NCBI GenBank assembly: GCA_039707655.1
Contig: CM077667.1
Location: 64,509,628-64,573,627 of the forward strand
Direction of reading: 5' to 3'
Length of the DNA stretch: 64,000 nt
Source: Elymus sibiricus
Lineage: Eukaryota > Streptophyta > Magnoliopsida > Poales > Poaceae
The position numbers and the translations under genes are program-made. The notes beneath the pieces are model-generated. The model did no database searches, was not told the origin of the DNA, and was given only the letters and a program-made list of their open reading frames with translations. Within the stretch, counting starts at the first letter, position 1. Each line of letters begins with the position of its first letter. Below are positions 22,071 through 33,702 of the stretch, in pieces.

Positions 22071-22733
22071 GTCAACATCTGGAGATGCATACACTTCTAA
22101 AATAGAATTGGGATTATCATCCACGACGTACACGAGAAAATTAGCACCAAAGGTCTTTGCAGTCCTTTGTCTCTTGCCCCTACCAAGGGTTTCCTCATCA
22201 TCCTCCTCAGAATTTTCATCATGTGTTTGTTCATAATATTCCATAGGAATGGTGGACTCAGGAGTCTCCTCAGATTCCTGTCTAGAAGTGCTTTGCATGT
22301 CTCTCATGGGAAAAATGGCGTGAAAGAATGTAGCATCCTTAGACTCCATAATTGTATCGACCTTCACATCAGGTACCTCATATTTCACTACTAGAAATCT
22401 ATAGCCAACGCTATTCTTAGCATAGCCCAAATTAACACAGTCCACGGTCTTTGGTCAAAGCTTACACTTTTTGGGGATTGGCACATTGACTTTCGCCAAA
22501 CAGCCTCAAGTACGTAAGTAGGAGACCATTGTCCTTCTCTTCGACCATTGCTCGTAGGGAGTGACCTCATTATCTTTTGTCAGGACCTTATTCAGAACAT
22601 GACATGGAGTCAATATAGCATCCCCCCACCATGCCTTTGATAAACCCGATGTATCTAACATGGCGTTAACCAAATCCGTTAGAGTATGGTTTTTCCGTTC
22701 GACAACCCGTTCGACTGGGGTGAATAGGGAGGC
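22071..22733 (-). pseudogene. Copia pol fragment (integrase C-terminal part to linker)
   Basis: On the - strand the end of a Copia integrase core is seen: ERKNHTLTDLVNAMLDT, SGLSKAWWGDAI, NKVLTKDNEVTPYEQW and SYLRT. After a frame break come VDCVNLGYAKNSVGYRFLV, DATFFHAIFPMRDM and GKRQRTAKTFGANFLV, the linker before reverse transcriptase. The D-D-E residues, reverse transcriptase and both LTRs are absent. It is cut at 22070 by element 1 and at about 22733 by another Gypsy-like fragment, with a few bases of shared sequence (GGCATTCATA) at the second junction. Confidence 0.8.
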
Positions 22734-23651
22734 ATTCATATAGAGTCATACCGTCTTATCAGTCTTCATATTGAGTTGTAAGTAAATAAAAGTATGATGA
22801 TCATCATTATTAGAGCATTGTCCCAGTGAGGAAATAAAAATGGGGGAGGCCAAATGAGCCCACCATGATAAAAAAATGAATGAGAGAAAATGAGAGAAGG
22901 GACTTTGCTACTATCCTTTACCACACTTGTGCCTGGCACCATGTTCTTCATATAGAGAGTCTCATGTTATATCATTCATATGCTAGTGGGAATCACTTTT
23001 TCATAAACTTGGCTTGTATATTCCTATGACGGGCTTTCTCAAATGTCCAAGGTCTTCATGATCAAGCAAGTTGGATGCACACCCCACTTAGCTTCGGTTG
23101 AGCTTTCATACACTTATAGCTCTAGTGCATCATTTGCATGGCAATCCCTACTCCTTGCATCGATATCTATCGACGGGCATCTCCATAGCCCATTGGTACG
23201 CCTAGTTGATGTGAGACTGTCTTCTCCACTTTCTACCCCTTTGATACCTACCACCATATTCTATTCCACCTACATGCGATGTCCAATGGTTCACGCTCAT
23301 GTATTGCGTGGAGAATAAAAATTTGATGCATATTGAAAAAGCACGATCCAATTGCATGACTTGGGTACCGTGGTGCATGACATTTGTATTAATGTGGTGA
23401 AGATGGAGCCTTGCCTTGCTAATATAATAGGATGAATGGGGGTAAACATTCTTTGAGGATCGTATACTTTGAAAGATTAATGATTTTATTGCTTATACTT
23501 ATAAGTATTGCTATGTTAATGTTTGTTAATTCATCATTTCTCAATGAGCATACATGCATAATATTACATAATGGGTAGCATGTCACACCAAAAATTCTGT
23601 TTTTATCATTTACCTACTCGAGGACGAGCAGGAATTAAGCTTGGGGATGCT

Positions 23652-25216
23652 TGATACGTCTCCAACATATCTATAATTTTTGATTATTCCATGGTGATAT
23701 ATTATCATTCTAGGATAATTTTTGGGCATTTATTTACCAATTTATATTATTTTTTAGCACTAACCTATTGACCCTGTGCCCAGTGCCAGTTGCTGGCTTT
23801 TGCATGTTTTTCACTTTCCAGGTTTACAATACCAAACGAAGTCCAATTGCCCCGAAACTTTTTGATGATTCTTTCTAAACCAAAAGAAGACATGGAAACC
23901 TCGAAAGGAGGCCGGGAGTCGCACGAGGGCCCCACAAGCCAACAGGGCGCGCCCTAGGGGGCGCCCTGATGGCTTGTGGCTCCCTCGTGGCTCCTCCGAC
24001 CTTGTTCTCTAGCCTATAAATTCTCTAATATTGCAAAAACCCTAGAGGCAGTCCCGAAACACTTTTTACGCTGCCGCAAGTCTCTGTTCCGACGGGAGGC
24101 CATCTGGAGCTCCGTTCCGGCACCCTGCTGGAGGGGGATCGATCACGGAGGGCCTCTTCATCAACCTTGCTGCCCTCATGATGATGTGTGAGTAGTTCAC
24201 CACAGACCTACGGGTCCGTAGTGAGTACCTAGATGGCAATCTTTCTCTCTCTCTTGATCTTCAATACAATGATCATCGCATCTTCGCTTTGATCTATCCG
24301 ATGTAACACTTTTGTGCGGTGCGTTTGTTGGGATCCGATGAATTGTGGGTTTATGTTCAGATTATTCATGATAAATATTTGAGTCTTCTCTGAAATCTAA
24401 TATGATTCTTATGTGCATGATCATCATAGCTTCATAATTCTCTCCAGTCTATTAAAATAGTTTGGCCAACTAGATTGATATTTCTTCGGTGAGAGAGGTG
24501 CGTTGTGGTAAGTTCAACCTAGTGAGTTTCTATATCCTAGTGACAAAGTAGGGGACAAGATGCGTCTTTGTGTTGCTGCTACTAAGGATAAAACGATGGG
24601 ATTTATTCATATTGCTTGAGTTTACTTTGTCTATATCATGTCATTGTTCTCCATGCATTACTCTCTTTTACTTAATACTCTAGATGCATGTTGGATAGCA
24701 GTCGATGAGTGGACTAATAGTAATAGGTGCATGCAAGAGTCGGCCTATTTGTTTATGGACGTGATGCCTATATACACATGATCATTGCCGTGAATATCGC
24801 ATAACTATCCGCTTTTCTATCAATTGTCCAACAGTAATTTATTTACCCACCGTATGCTTATTTTCATGAGAGATGCCGCTAGGGAAAACTATGCCCCCCG
24901 GATCTATTCACCATATTCATAAACGCTTCAATACCTTGCTGCCATTTACTTGATTTTATTTTATTTTGCAATTTACAATTATCTACACAACTCATTTGCT
25001 TGAAAATAACGAGACCAAGGGGATTGACAACCCTCTTTCCCGCATTAGGTGCAAGTTGTTTGTTCTTTTGTGTGCAGGCGCTGAAGACGGTTGAGGATTG
25101 ATATTCCTATTGGTTCGATAAACATTGGTTTCATAATTGAGGGAAATACTTACCCACATTGTGCTGCGATAACATGTTCCTCTTCAGGGAAAACCCAACG
25201 CAGATCACAACTATCA
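23652..25216 (+). repeat. LTR (1565 bp), TGATACGTC type
   Basis: It begins TGATACGTCTCCAACATATC and ends CACAACTATCA, followed by GTGGG. It contains GGCGCGCCCTAGGGGGCGCC near 23945-23965 and a TATA box at 24015. Confidence 0.8.
24015..24020 (+). promoter_or_regulatory. LTR TATA box (predicted)
   Basis: CCTATAAATT lies about 365 bp into the LTR, downstream of the GC-rich palindrome, a usual place for the U3 promoter. Predicted from sequence only. Confidence 0.45.
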
Positions 25217-25501
25217 GTGGGACGTCGGCACGGGTTGTGCGCGTGGAGGTTGAGGCGGCGGGGTTGGACGGCGGACGGGCTCCATGGGAGGCTCGGTCAC
25301 AGGCTCGTGGGTGGCTGCGGGGACGCGGTGGATTTGGGGTGTGCGGACATTGTTCGGGTTGGTCACGGACATGTCCGGTGGGGTGTGGGGACGAAATCTA
25401 AGCCCCAAATTTTAGATCTGAAGGCCAAATTTGGCATGGGGGCTAGGGTTTTGGGATTGAGAGGAGGTGGAGCTAGAAGGTGGGGTTTTTCAGGGGGGTG
25501 G
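25217..25501 (-). repeat. Part of a TGTAACAGCC-type LTR, interrupted (left piece)
   Basis: This continues the LTR at 33069-33702. The two pieces are separated by the 25502-33063 element and its GGTGG duplication. On the - strand it reads AAACCCTAGCCCCCATGCC and onward. The far end of this LTR is cut at 25216 by the neighbouring element. Confidence 0.55.
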
Positions 25502-27044
25502 TGATACATCTTCATCGTATCTATAATTTTTGATTGCTTCATGCCAATATTCTACAACTTTCATATACTTTTGGCAATATTTTATATTATTTTTGGGACT
25601 AACTTACTTACCCAGTGCCCAGTGCCAGTTCTTGTTTTTTGTGTGTTTTTTGTTTCGCAGAAAATCCATATCAAACGAAGTCCAAACGCGATAAAAATTT
25701 ACGGAGATTTTTTTTGGAATATATGTGATTTTTGAGAGTCGGAATCAACGGAAGACGATGCCCGAGGGCCCCACAAGCTATCTGGCCGCGCCCTGGGGGG
25801 GGTCGCGACCAGATGGCTTGTGGTCAGCCCTTAGGTCGGTTGGAGCTCTCCTTTTGCCGCAAGGAAGATATTTTTATGATAAAAATCCCCTCAAAATTTC
25901 AGCCCGATGGGAGTTACGGATCTCCGGATATTTAAGAAACGGTGAAGGGGTCAGAAACCAGTCGCGAAAACAGAAGAGAAACAGAGAGAGAGATCCAATC
26001 TCGGAGGGGCTCCTGCCCTCCGGGAGCCATGGCGGCCATGGACCAGAGGGGAAACCCTCCTCCCATCTAGGGAGGAGGCCAAGGAAGAAGAAGAAGGAGG
26101 GGGGCTCTCTCCCCCTCTCTCCCGGTGGCGCCGGAGCGCCGCCGGGGCATCCATCGTGACGGCGATCTACACCAACAACTTTGCCGCCGTCACCACCAAC
26201 TCTCTCCCCCTCTATGCAGCGGTGTAAATCCTCTTATCCCCGCTGTAATATCTACTTAAACATGGTGCTTAATGCTATATATTATTATCCAATGATGTGT
26301 GGCTATCCTATGATGTTTGAGTAGATTTCTTTTGTCCTATGGGTTGATTGATGATCGTGATTGGTTTGAATTGCATGGTTTATTTTGGTGCTGTCCTAAG
26401 GTGCTTTCCGTGAGGCGCACACGTGAAAGAATAACGCTGGAGGGTGTTGCAATGTGTTCATGATTCGCTTATAGTGGGTGGTTAGAGTGACAGAAGCTTA
26501 CACCCGAGTAAGGGAATTGTTGGGTATGGGAGTAAAGAGGACTTGATGTGTTAATGCTATGGTTGGGTTTTACCTTAATGAATTTCTAGTAGTTGCGGAT
26601 GCTTGCTAGAGTTCCAACATAAGTGCATATGATCCAAGTATGGAAAGTATGTTAGCGTATGCCTCTCCCTCATATAAAATTGCAATAATGATTACCGGTC
26701 TAGTTATCAATTGCCTAGGGACAAATCTTTCTCTTGTGCTACAAAAAGCTTTCTACTAAATAATTTACTTTAGTGTTCCTTATTAAACCAGCAACTAATT
26801 TTATTTCCACGTTCTTTTTTACCTTGCAAAACTATCTCTACACCTATTAAGTACTTCTAGTTTCATCCCCGCAAAATAGTTTCATACTTGTTCTAGGTAA
26901 AGTAAGCGTTAGCGTGCGTAGAGTTGTATCGGTGGTCGATAGAACTTGAGAGAATATTAATTCTACCTTTATCTCTTCGTTGGGTTCGACACTCTTACTT
27001 ATCGAAAAAGGCAACAAACGACCCCCTACACTTGTGGGTTATCA
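25502..27044 (+). repeat. Element 3 5' LTR (1543 bp)
   Basis: It begins TGATACATCTTCATCG and ends GTGGGTTATCA. Relative to the 3' LTR it keeps a 20-bp stretch around 25905-25925 that is missing there. Confidence 0.9.
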
Positions 27045-27055
27045 AGACCTTTTTC

Positions 27056-27073
27056 TGGCGCCGTTGCCGGGGA
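27056..27073 (+). other. tRNA-Asp primer binding site of element 3
   Basis: TGGCGCCGTTGCCGGGGA, 11 bp after the 5' LTR; it is the exact complement of the plant tRNA-Asp 3' end. Confidence 0.8.
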
Positions 27074-27169
27074 TCAATAGCGTAGTGGTTGATATTCTCA
27101 TGTGTGCTTGTTTGCTTTATCACTAAGTAATTTTTATTTTCTGTTATTAGTTGTTTTATATCTTTAGTT

Positions 27170-28516
27170 ATGGATATGGAACACGAAACACCAAAAAAAT
27201 TAGATGTACTTGCTACTCATGGAGATGGGGAACCTCCTAAAACCCTCGATGCTAGTTATGTGAAACATGTTAATTACTCCTTTGATAATCCTGAGAAATC
27301 CTCATTCAACTTTATAATGGGAGACACGTTGGATCAACATGAGTACTTTAGGGATTATCGCTTATCTCAAAAAGGGAAACACTTATGGGATCAAATTAAA
27401 ATGTTGCGTTGGTATGCTTGGGATTTATGCTCGAAACGTGATTATACTTGTTGCTCTAAGATGAAGGGCCTTCACCTTCCCTTTCAATGTGAATTTAATG
27501 ATAATGAAACCTTGGCTTCTTATGCTAAGTGTATATATGACTACTATGATGTGGAACGAATAGAAGAATTTGTTGCTTTTAAGGGTGCTTATGAAATTGA
27601 ATCGTTCTTTGAAAGATATGACTATGGTTATGCTATTTACAGATCTGAAAATTTTGCCATACTTAAATATTGCCATGAGAATTATGAATACAATGCTGAT
27701 ATTATTGAATTTATTGAGAGAATGACCGCTGCCTTGGAAGAGACTAATATTTTGCAGGAATCTATGAAAGAAGAAATTCCTGAAACTGTGAGCTCATTAG
27801 ATGAAAAAGATGAGGAGGAGAACGAAGAACGAAAGGAGGAAGAGTGGATTAGCTACCCGTGCCCACCTTCTAATGAGAGTAATTCTTCAACTCATATATT
27901 GTTTAATTTCCCTTCGCACATACCGAAGGATGAATGCTATGATGATTGCTATGATCCCTTGGATTCGTTTGAAATATCCCTTTTTGATGAACTTGATGCT
28001 TGCTATGCTTGTGGCCATGATGCCAATATGAATTATGCTTATGGAGATGAACTTTCTATAGTTCCTTATGTTAAACATGAAATTGTTGCTATTGCACCCA
28101 CACATGATAGTCCTATTATCTTTTTGAATTCTCCCAACTACACTATATCGGAGAAGTTTGCACTTATTAAGGATTATGATGATGGGTTGCGTTTTACTAT
28201 CACACATGATGATTTTGATGGATATAATATGCATGTGCTTGCTGCTCCTACTTGCAATTATTATGAGAGAGGAACCAAATCTTCACCTCTATATGTTTCC
28301 AATACAATAAAATTGCAAGAAACCACTTATGCTATGTATTGGCCTTTATTTTGTGTGCATGAATTGTTCTTGTATGACATGCCAATGCATAGGAAGAGAG
28401 TTAGACTTCGTTGTCACATGATATATATCACTTTGTGCTCACTACTAAATTACAAATCATTGTTAATTAAAATTGGCTTTGATATACCTTGGGATCCGGG
28501 TGGATCAATTACTTGA
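27170..28516 (+). CDS. Intact 448-aa ORF of unknown function in a non-autonomous LTR element
   Basis: The ORF opens MDMEHETPKKLDV about 100 bp after the primer site, where gag normally begins, and runs uninterrupted. Residues 1-210 are tyrosine-, aspartate- and cysteine-rich (LRWYAWDLCSKRDYTCC, CIYDYYDVERIEEFV). Residues 205-230 are a highly acidic stretch (EKDEEENEERKEEE). The rest is Asp/Tyr-rich with cysteines (DECYDDCYDPLDSFE, ACYACGHDANMNY). Near the C-terminus are NYYERGTKSSPLYV and LYDMPMHRKRVRLRC. I see no Gag CCHC knuckle, aspartic protease DTG, reverse transcriptase YxDD or integrase motif. A shorter ORF at 49485-50291 in another element shares the NYYE and PMHRK..VRL..C blocks. An intact frame this long in a non-autonomous element suggests recent function or recent insertion. 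I do not recognise the protein. Confidence 0.75.
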   Translation: MDMEHETPKKLDVLATHGDGEPPKTLDASYVKHVNYSFDNPEKSSFNFIMGDTLDQHEYFRDYRLSQKGKHLWDQIKMLRWYAWDLCSKRDYTCCSKMKGLHLPFQCEFNDNETLASYAKCIYDYYDVERIEEFVAFKGAYEIESFFERYDYGYAIYRSENFAILKYCHENYEYNADIIEFIERMTAALEETNILQESMKEEIPETVSSLDEKDEEENEERKEEEWISYPCPPSNESNSSTHILFNFPSHIPKDECYDDCYDPLDSFEISLFDELDACYACGHDANMNYAYGDELSIVPYVKHEIVAIAPTHDSPIIFLNSPNYTISEKFALIKDYDDGLRFTITHDDFDGYNMHVLAAPTCNYYERGTKSSPLYVSNTIKLQETTYAMYWPLFCVHELFLYDMPMHRKRVRLRCHMIYITLCSLLNYKSLLIKIGFDIPWDPGGSIT

Positions 28517-31500
28517 GCACTATATGCCTAGCTTAATGGCTTTAAAAAAAGCGCTGCCAGGGAGACAACCCGGAAGTTTTAGAGAGTCATTTTATTCTGT
28601 TGTGTGCTTTTAAAATAATTAAAAAGAAAAAAATTAAAGTGGGGAACTTAAAACTTTTTCAAAAAGAGAAGTGAAAGTGAGAAAGACGAGCATCGTTGAA
28701 GTGGGGGCTAGCCTTGAACTTTGTTCATGCCCATGGAAACTTTGTGAATCTTGATTACAGAAACTTTTCAACAAAAATAATTATCCCCTTGTATAAATCC
28801 ATTGTATTATAAAAATAATGTGCCAAGAATTACCTTTAGGGTGTTTAAATTGCTTGTTTGATATGTGCTGTGTAAAAACAGAAACTTTTGCTGCAGTGTT
28901 TGAATTTTATTATTTTACTGGAGCATGCAAAAATTCTGAAATTTTTACACAATACTGTTATACAAATTATTTATTACTTCATAAGTTTTCAGAATTTTTT
29001 GAGTTGCAGAAGTATACGTTCCATCTGCATCTTTACAGACTGTCCTGTTTTTCACAGATTGCTGTTATAGTTGCTTTGCGTGCTTATGTTTGAATTCTTG
29101 TTGAGCCCCATTGATTTAGGAGCCATAGAATTGTGATAGAATACAGTGGGTAATGTTAGATTATAATTATGCAATAATGTTATGGTAGGACATGATGAGA
29201 TTTGATGATTATGTACTAACGTTTGTAAGGAAAGTTCTGTTAAGTTTTGTGTGGATGAAGTGTTCGAAGATCGAGGAGATATCGATATGAGACGAATAAG
29301 GAGAGGCAAGAGTTCAAGCTTGGGGATGCCCAAGGCACCCCAAGTAAATATTCAAGGATACTCAAGCATCTAAGCTTGGGGATGCCCCGGAAGGCATCCC
29401 ATCTTTCTTCTTCAACAACTATCGGTATGTTTCGGTTTTTGTTTTGTTCACATGATATGCGTAAATTCTTGGAGCGTCGTGTGCCTTTTATTTTCCTTTT
29501 AGCAATGCACCATGCTGGTATGGGAAAGTCTATGGTTGATTTATAGAATGCTCTTTGCACTTCACTTATATCTTTTGAGTATGGCTTTATAGAATGCTTC
29601 ATGTGCTTCACTTATATCATTTGAAGTTGGATGCCTGTTTCTCAACATATAGAAAACCGTTATTTGTAGAATGCTCTTTTGCTTCACTTATATTTATTAG
29701 AGCATGTCCAGGTCTTTTGTAGAAATAATTAAACTCTCATGCTTCACTTAAACCTATTTAGAGAGTCAACGGGAATTGGTCATTTACATGGTTAGTCATA
29801 AAATCCTACATAAAACTTGTAGATCACTGAATATGATATGTTTGATTCCTTGCAATAGTTTTACGATATTGAGATAGTAATATGTGGGTGCACTAGTTGA
29901 TGATTGTGGATTAGTAAGAATATTTATGTTAAGGTTTGTGATTCCCGAAGCATGCACGTATAGTCTCTAGTTATGCGATGAAGTTGGAGCATAATTTATC
30001 CTTGATTGAAATCCTTAGTGCTGTTATAATCGGGGGCGCGCGATGGTTAATTCCTCCCAACCTCCTCCCTAGGAGCATGCGAGTAGTACTTTGCTTCGAG
30101 AGAGCTAATAAAACCTTGCAATAAGTATGTGAGTTCTTTATGACTAATGTGAATCCATGGATATACGCACTCTCACCACCTCATATTTGCTAGCCTCTTC
30201 GGTACCGTGCATTGCCCATTCTCACCTCGAGGATCGGTGCAACCTCTGCCAGTGCATCCAAACCCCGTGACATGATACGCTCTATTGCACATAAGCCTCA
30301 TTATATCTTCCTCAAAACAACCACCATACCTACCTATCATGGCATTTCCATAGCCATTCTGAGTTATATTGCCATGCAACTTTCACCGTTACATCATATG
30401 ACTTGTACACCTATTGTCATATTGCTTTGCATGATCGTAAGATAGCTAGCATGATATTTCCATGGCTTGTCCGTTTTTTGATATCTTTTGCTACGCTAGA
30501 TCATTGCACATCCTGGTACACTGCCAGAGGCATTCATACAGAGTCATACTATAGTTATTCATATTGAGTTGTAACTAAATAAAAGTGTGATGATCATCAT
30601 TATTAGAGCATTGTCCCAGTGAGGAAAGGATGATGGAGACTATGATTCCCCCACAAGTCGGGATGAGACTCCGGACAAAAAATGAAAAATGGGGGAGGCC
30701 AAATGAGCCCACCATAAAAAATAAAAATAAAAAAAACAATAAAAAAACAAATAAATGAGAGAAAAAGAGAGAAGGGACTTTGCTACTATCCTTTACCACA
30801 CTTGTGCCTCAAAGTGGCACCATGTTCTTCATATAGAGAGTCTCTTGTTTTGTCACTTCCATATGCTAGTGGGAATTTTTCATTATAGAACTTGGCTTGT
30901 ATATTCCGATGACGGGCGTCCTCAAATGCCCGAGGTCTTCATGAGCAAGCAAGTTGGATGCACACCCACTTAGCTTCAGTCGAGCTTTCATACACTTATA
31001 GCGCTAGTGCATCCGTTGCATGGCAATCCCTACTCCTCGCATTGATATCTATTGATGGGCATCTCCATAGCCCGTTGATATGCCGAGTTGATGCGAGACT
31101 TTATTCTCCACTTTTACCCCTTTGAAACCTACCACCATATGCTATTCCACCTTTATGCTATATCCATGGTTCACGCTCATATATTGCGTGAGTAATAAAA
31201 AGCTGAAGCGCGTTAAAGGGTATGATCCAATTGCTTGGTTTGACACCGGGGTGCTCATGATTTATACTTTATGCTAGGAAGACCAAGCATGACAGGCTAT
31301 ATGATTTTGTAGGGATAGCACTCTTTGGCATTGATATTTTGAAAGGACATGATTGTTTGCTAGTAAACCTGAGTATGGATGTCTTTTTGTCATACTATTG
31401 CCTTGAATCACTTGTATCTTAATATTCATGCCATGACTAGACATTTGTTCAAGATTATGTTAGGTAGCATTTCACATCAAAAATTATCTTTTTATCATTT

Positions 31501-31539
31501 ACCTACTCAAGGACGGGCAGGAATTAAGCGTGGGGATGC
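28517..31539 (+). other. Non-coding interior of element 3
   Basis: No ORF with domain support. It contains the ACAGAAACTTTTG/ACAGACTGT block (28880-29050), two successive hairpins built on GGGGATGCC (29315-29405), five TGCTTCACTTATAT-like motifs (29560-29760) and a long tail conserved in elements 1 and 2. Confidence 0.6.
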
Positions 31540-33063
31540 TGATACGTCTCCGTCGTATCTATAATTTTTGATTGCTTCATGCCAATATTCTACAACTTTC
31601 ATATACTTTTGGCAATATTTTATATTATTTTTGGGACTAACTTACTTACCCAGTGCCCAGTGTCAGTTCCTGTTTTTTGTGTGTTTTTTGTTTCGCAGAA
31701 AATCAATATCAAACGAAGTCCAAACGCGATAAAAATTTACGGAGATTTTTGTTGGAATATATGTGATTTTTGAGAGTCGGAATCAACGGAAGACGATGCC
31801 CGAGGGCCCCACAAGCTATCTGGCCGTGCCCTAGGGGGGTTCGCGGCCAGATGGCTTGTGGCCAGCCCTTAGGTCGGTTGGAGCTCTCCTTTTGCCGCAA
31901 GAAAGATATTTTTATAATAAAAATACCCTCAAAATTTCAGCCCGAATATTTAAGAAACGGTGAAGGGGTCAGAAACCAGTCGCGAAAACAGAAGAGAAAC
32001 AGAGAGAGAGATCCAATCTCGGAGGGGCTCCTGCCCTCCGGGAGCCATGGCGGCCATGGACCAGAGGGGAAGCCCTCCTCCCATCTAGGGAGGAGGCCAA
32101 GGAAGAAGAAGAAGGAGGGGGGGCTCTCTCCCCCTCTCTCCCGGTGGCGCCGGAGCGCCGCCGGGGCATCCATCGTGACGGCGATCTACACCAACAACTT
32201 CGCCGCCGTCACCACCAACTCTCTCCCCTTCTATGCAGCGGTGTAAAACCTCTTCTCCCCGCTGTAATCTCTACTTAAACATGGTGCTTAATGCTATATA
32301 TTATTATCCAATGATGTGTGGCTATCCTATGATGTTTGAGTAGATTTCTTTTGTCCTATGGGTTGATTGATGATCGTGATTGGTTTGAGTTGCATGGTTT
32401 ATTTTGGTGTTGTCCTAAGGTGCTTTCCGTGAGGCGCACGCGTGAAAGAATAACACTGGAGGGTGTTGCAATATGTTCATGATTCGCTTATAGTGGGTGG
32501 CTAGAGTGACAGAAGCTTACACCCGAGTAAGGGAATTGTTGCGTATGGGAGTAAAGAGGACTTGATGTGTTAATGCTATGGTTGGGTTTTATCTTAATGA
32601 ATTTCTAGTAGTTGCGGATGCTTGCTAGAGTTCCAACATAAGTGCATATGATCCAAGTACGGAAAGTATGTTAGCGTATGCCTCTCCCTCATATAAAACT
32701 GCAATAATGATTACCGGTCTAGTTATCAATTGCCTAGGGACAAATCTTTCTCTTGTGCTACAAAAAGCTTTCTACTAAATAATTTACTTTAGTGTTCCTT
32801 ATTAAACCAGCAACTAATTTTATTTCCACGTTCTTTTTTACCTTGCAAAACTATCTCTACACCTATTAAGTACTTCTAGTTTCATCCCCGCAAAATAGTT
32901 ACATACTTGTTCTAGGTAAAGTAAGCGTTAGCGTGCGTAGAGTTGTATCGGTGGTCGATAGAACTTGAGAGAATATTAATTCTACCTTTAGCTCCTCGTT
33001 GGGTTCGACACTCTTACTTATCGAAAAAGGCTACAAACGACCCCCTATACTTGTGGGTTATTA
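31540..33063 (+). repeat. Element 3 3' LTR (1524 bp)
   Basis: It begins TGATACGTCTCCGTCG after a GTGGGGATGC polypurine-type tract and ends GGGTTATTA (terminal CA mutated to TA). It is nearly identical to the 5' LTR apart from the 20-bp deletion and scattered substitutions. Confidence 0.9.
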
Positions 33064-33068
33064 GGTGG

Positions 33069-33702
33069 CTGCAAATTTGGCAAGGGGGAAACCCTAGAGA
33101 GTGAGAGGGGATTTCTTCATGGGTGGTCTTTATATAGGAACTGGCTATGGTGGGTTGGATCTCGTCCGCCCGATCGCGATCTGATGGCCACAAACGGAGG
33201 GGTAGGCTAGGTGGGCTCTAGTGGGCTGTGCAGATGGGCTTGGTTGAGATGAGAGTGTGGTTTGCGGCCCGGCGCAGAGTTTTATAAACCGAAAACATCC
33301 GACGAATAAACCGGCTACAGTGCCGCTATAGGTTTAACGGTTCGGGTATCAAACGGACTCCGATTGCGACGAAATTTGACAGACGGTCTACCTAAACTAT
33401 ATTAAGACCGCACGCCAACTTTTGACCAAATCAGAGAATGTTTTATATGCACTTTTAAAAACAATATTTTAACGATGCCGCGGGGGCGTGCGTGTGTGGT
33501 TGGTCTCGAAATGGTCAACGACAAGAACGCGGAGCCGACAACTATGGATGGATGCAAGTTTTGAATAAATGATGGCAACAGAGTGCCGACGAAATGCGGA
33601 TGATGCGAATGATGCGATGATGAATGCAACAAACAAATAAAACACACGGCGAAACTCGAAATAAATGGAAGGTGTCTGGAGCGTCGGTCTCAGGCTGTTA
33701 CA
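33069..33702 (-). repeat. TGTAACAGCC-type LTR, right piece
   Basis: The LTR starts on the - strand with TGTAACAGCCTGAGACC at 33702. It contains the GC phrase GATGCCGCGGGGGCGTGCG (33473-33491 on the + strand) and a TATATAAAG box at 33128. It is interrupted at 33068 by element 3. I recognise this as a common Triticeae Gypsy LTR type but do not name the family. Confidence 0.6.
33128..33136 (-). promoter_or_regulatory. LTR TATA box (predicted)
   Basis: CTATATAAAGACC on the - strand inside the TGTAACAGCC LTR, upstream of CACTCTCTAGGGTTT. Predicted from sequence only. Confidence 0.45.

Larger units (their letters stand above)
22734..25216 (+). mobile_element. 3' end of a Gypsy-like element: internal tail plus 3' LTR
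   Basis: 22734-23651 matches the internal tail of the element at 25502 (its 30530-31539), including GAGCATTGTCCCAGTGAGGA and the tract GGAATTAAGCTTGGGGATGC. The LTR follows (23652-25216). The 5' half of the element is absent. No genes remain. Confidence 0.8.
25502..33063 (+). mobile_element. Complete non-autonomous Gypsy-like LTR element (element 3)
   Basis: LTRs are 25502-27044 and 31540-33063, flanked by perfect GGTGG duplications (25497-25501 and 33064-33068). A tRNA-Asp primer site lies at 27056, and a single ORF (27170-28516) stands where gag should be. No Gag zinc knuckle, protease, reverse transcriptase or integrase is present in the 4.5-kb interior. The non-coding part holds an ACAGACTGT block (~29030), a hairpin block (29315-29405), a GCTTCACTTATAT array (29560-29760) and a polypurine tract before the 3' LTR. 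The element has the size of a large retrotransposon derivative and must borrow its machinery. Confidence 0.9.

Noticed and set aside
31770..32246. 158-aa frame and similar frames near 25725-26159
   Set aside because: Same LTR sequence in both copies of element 3; the frames differ by a deletion and show no domain.
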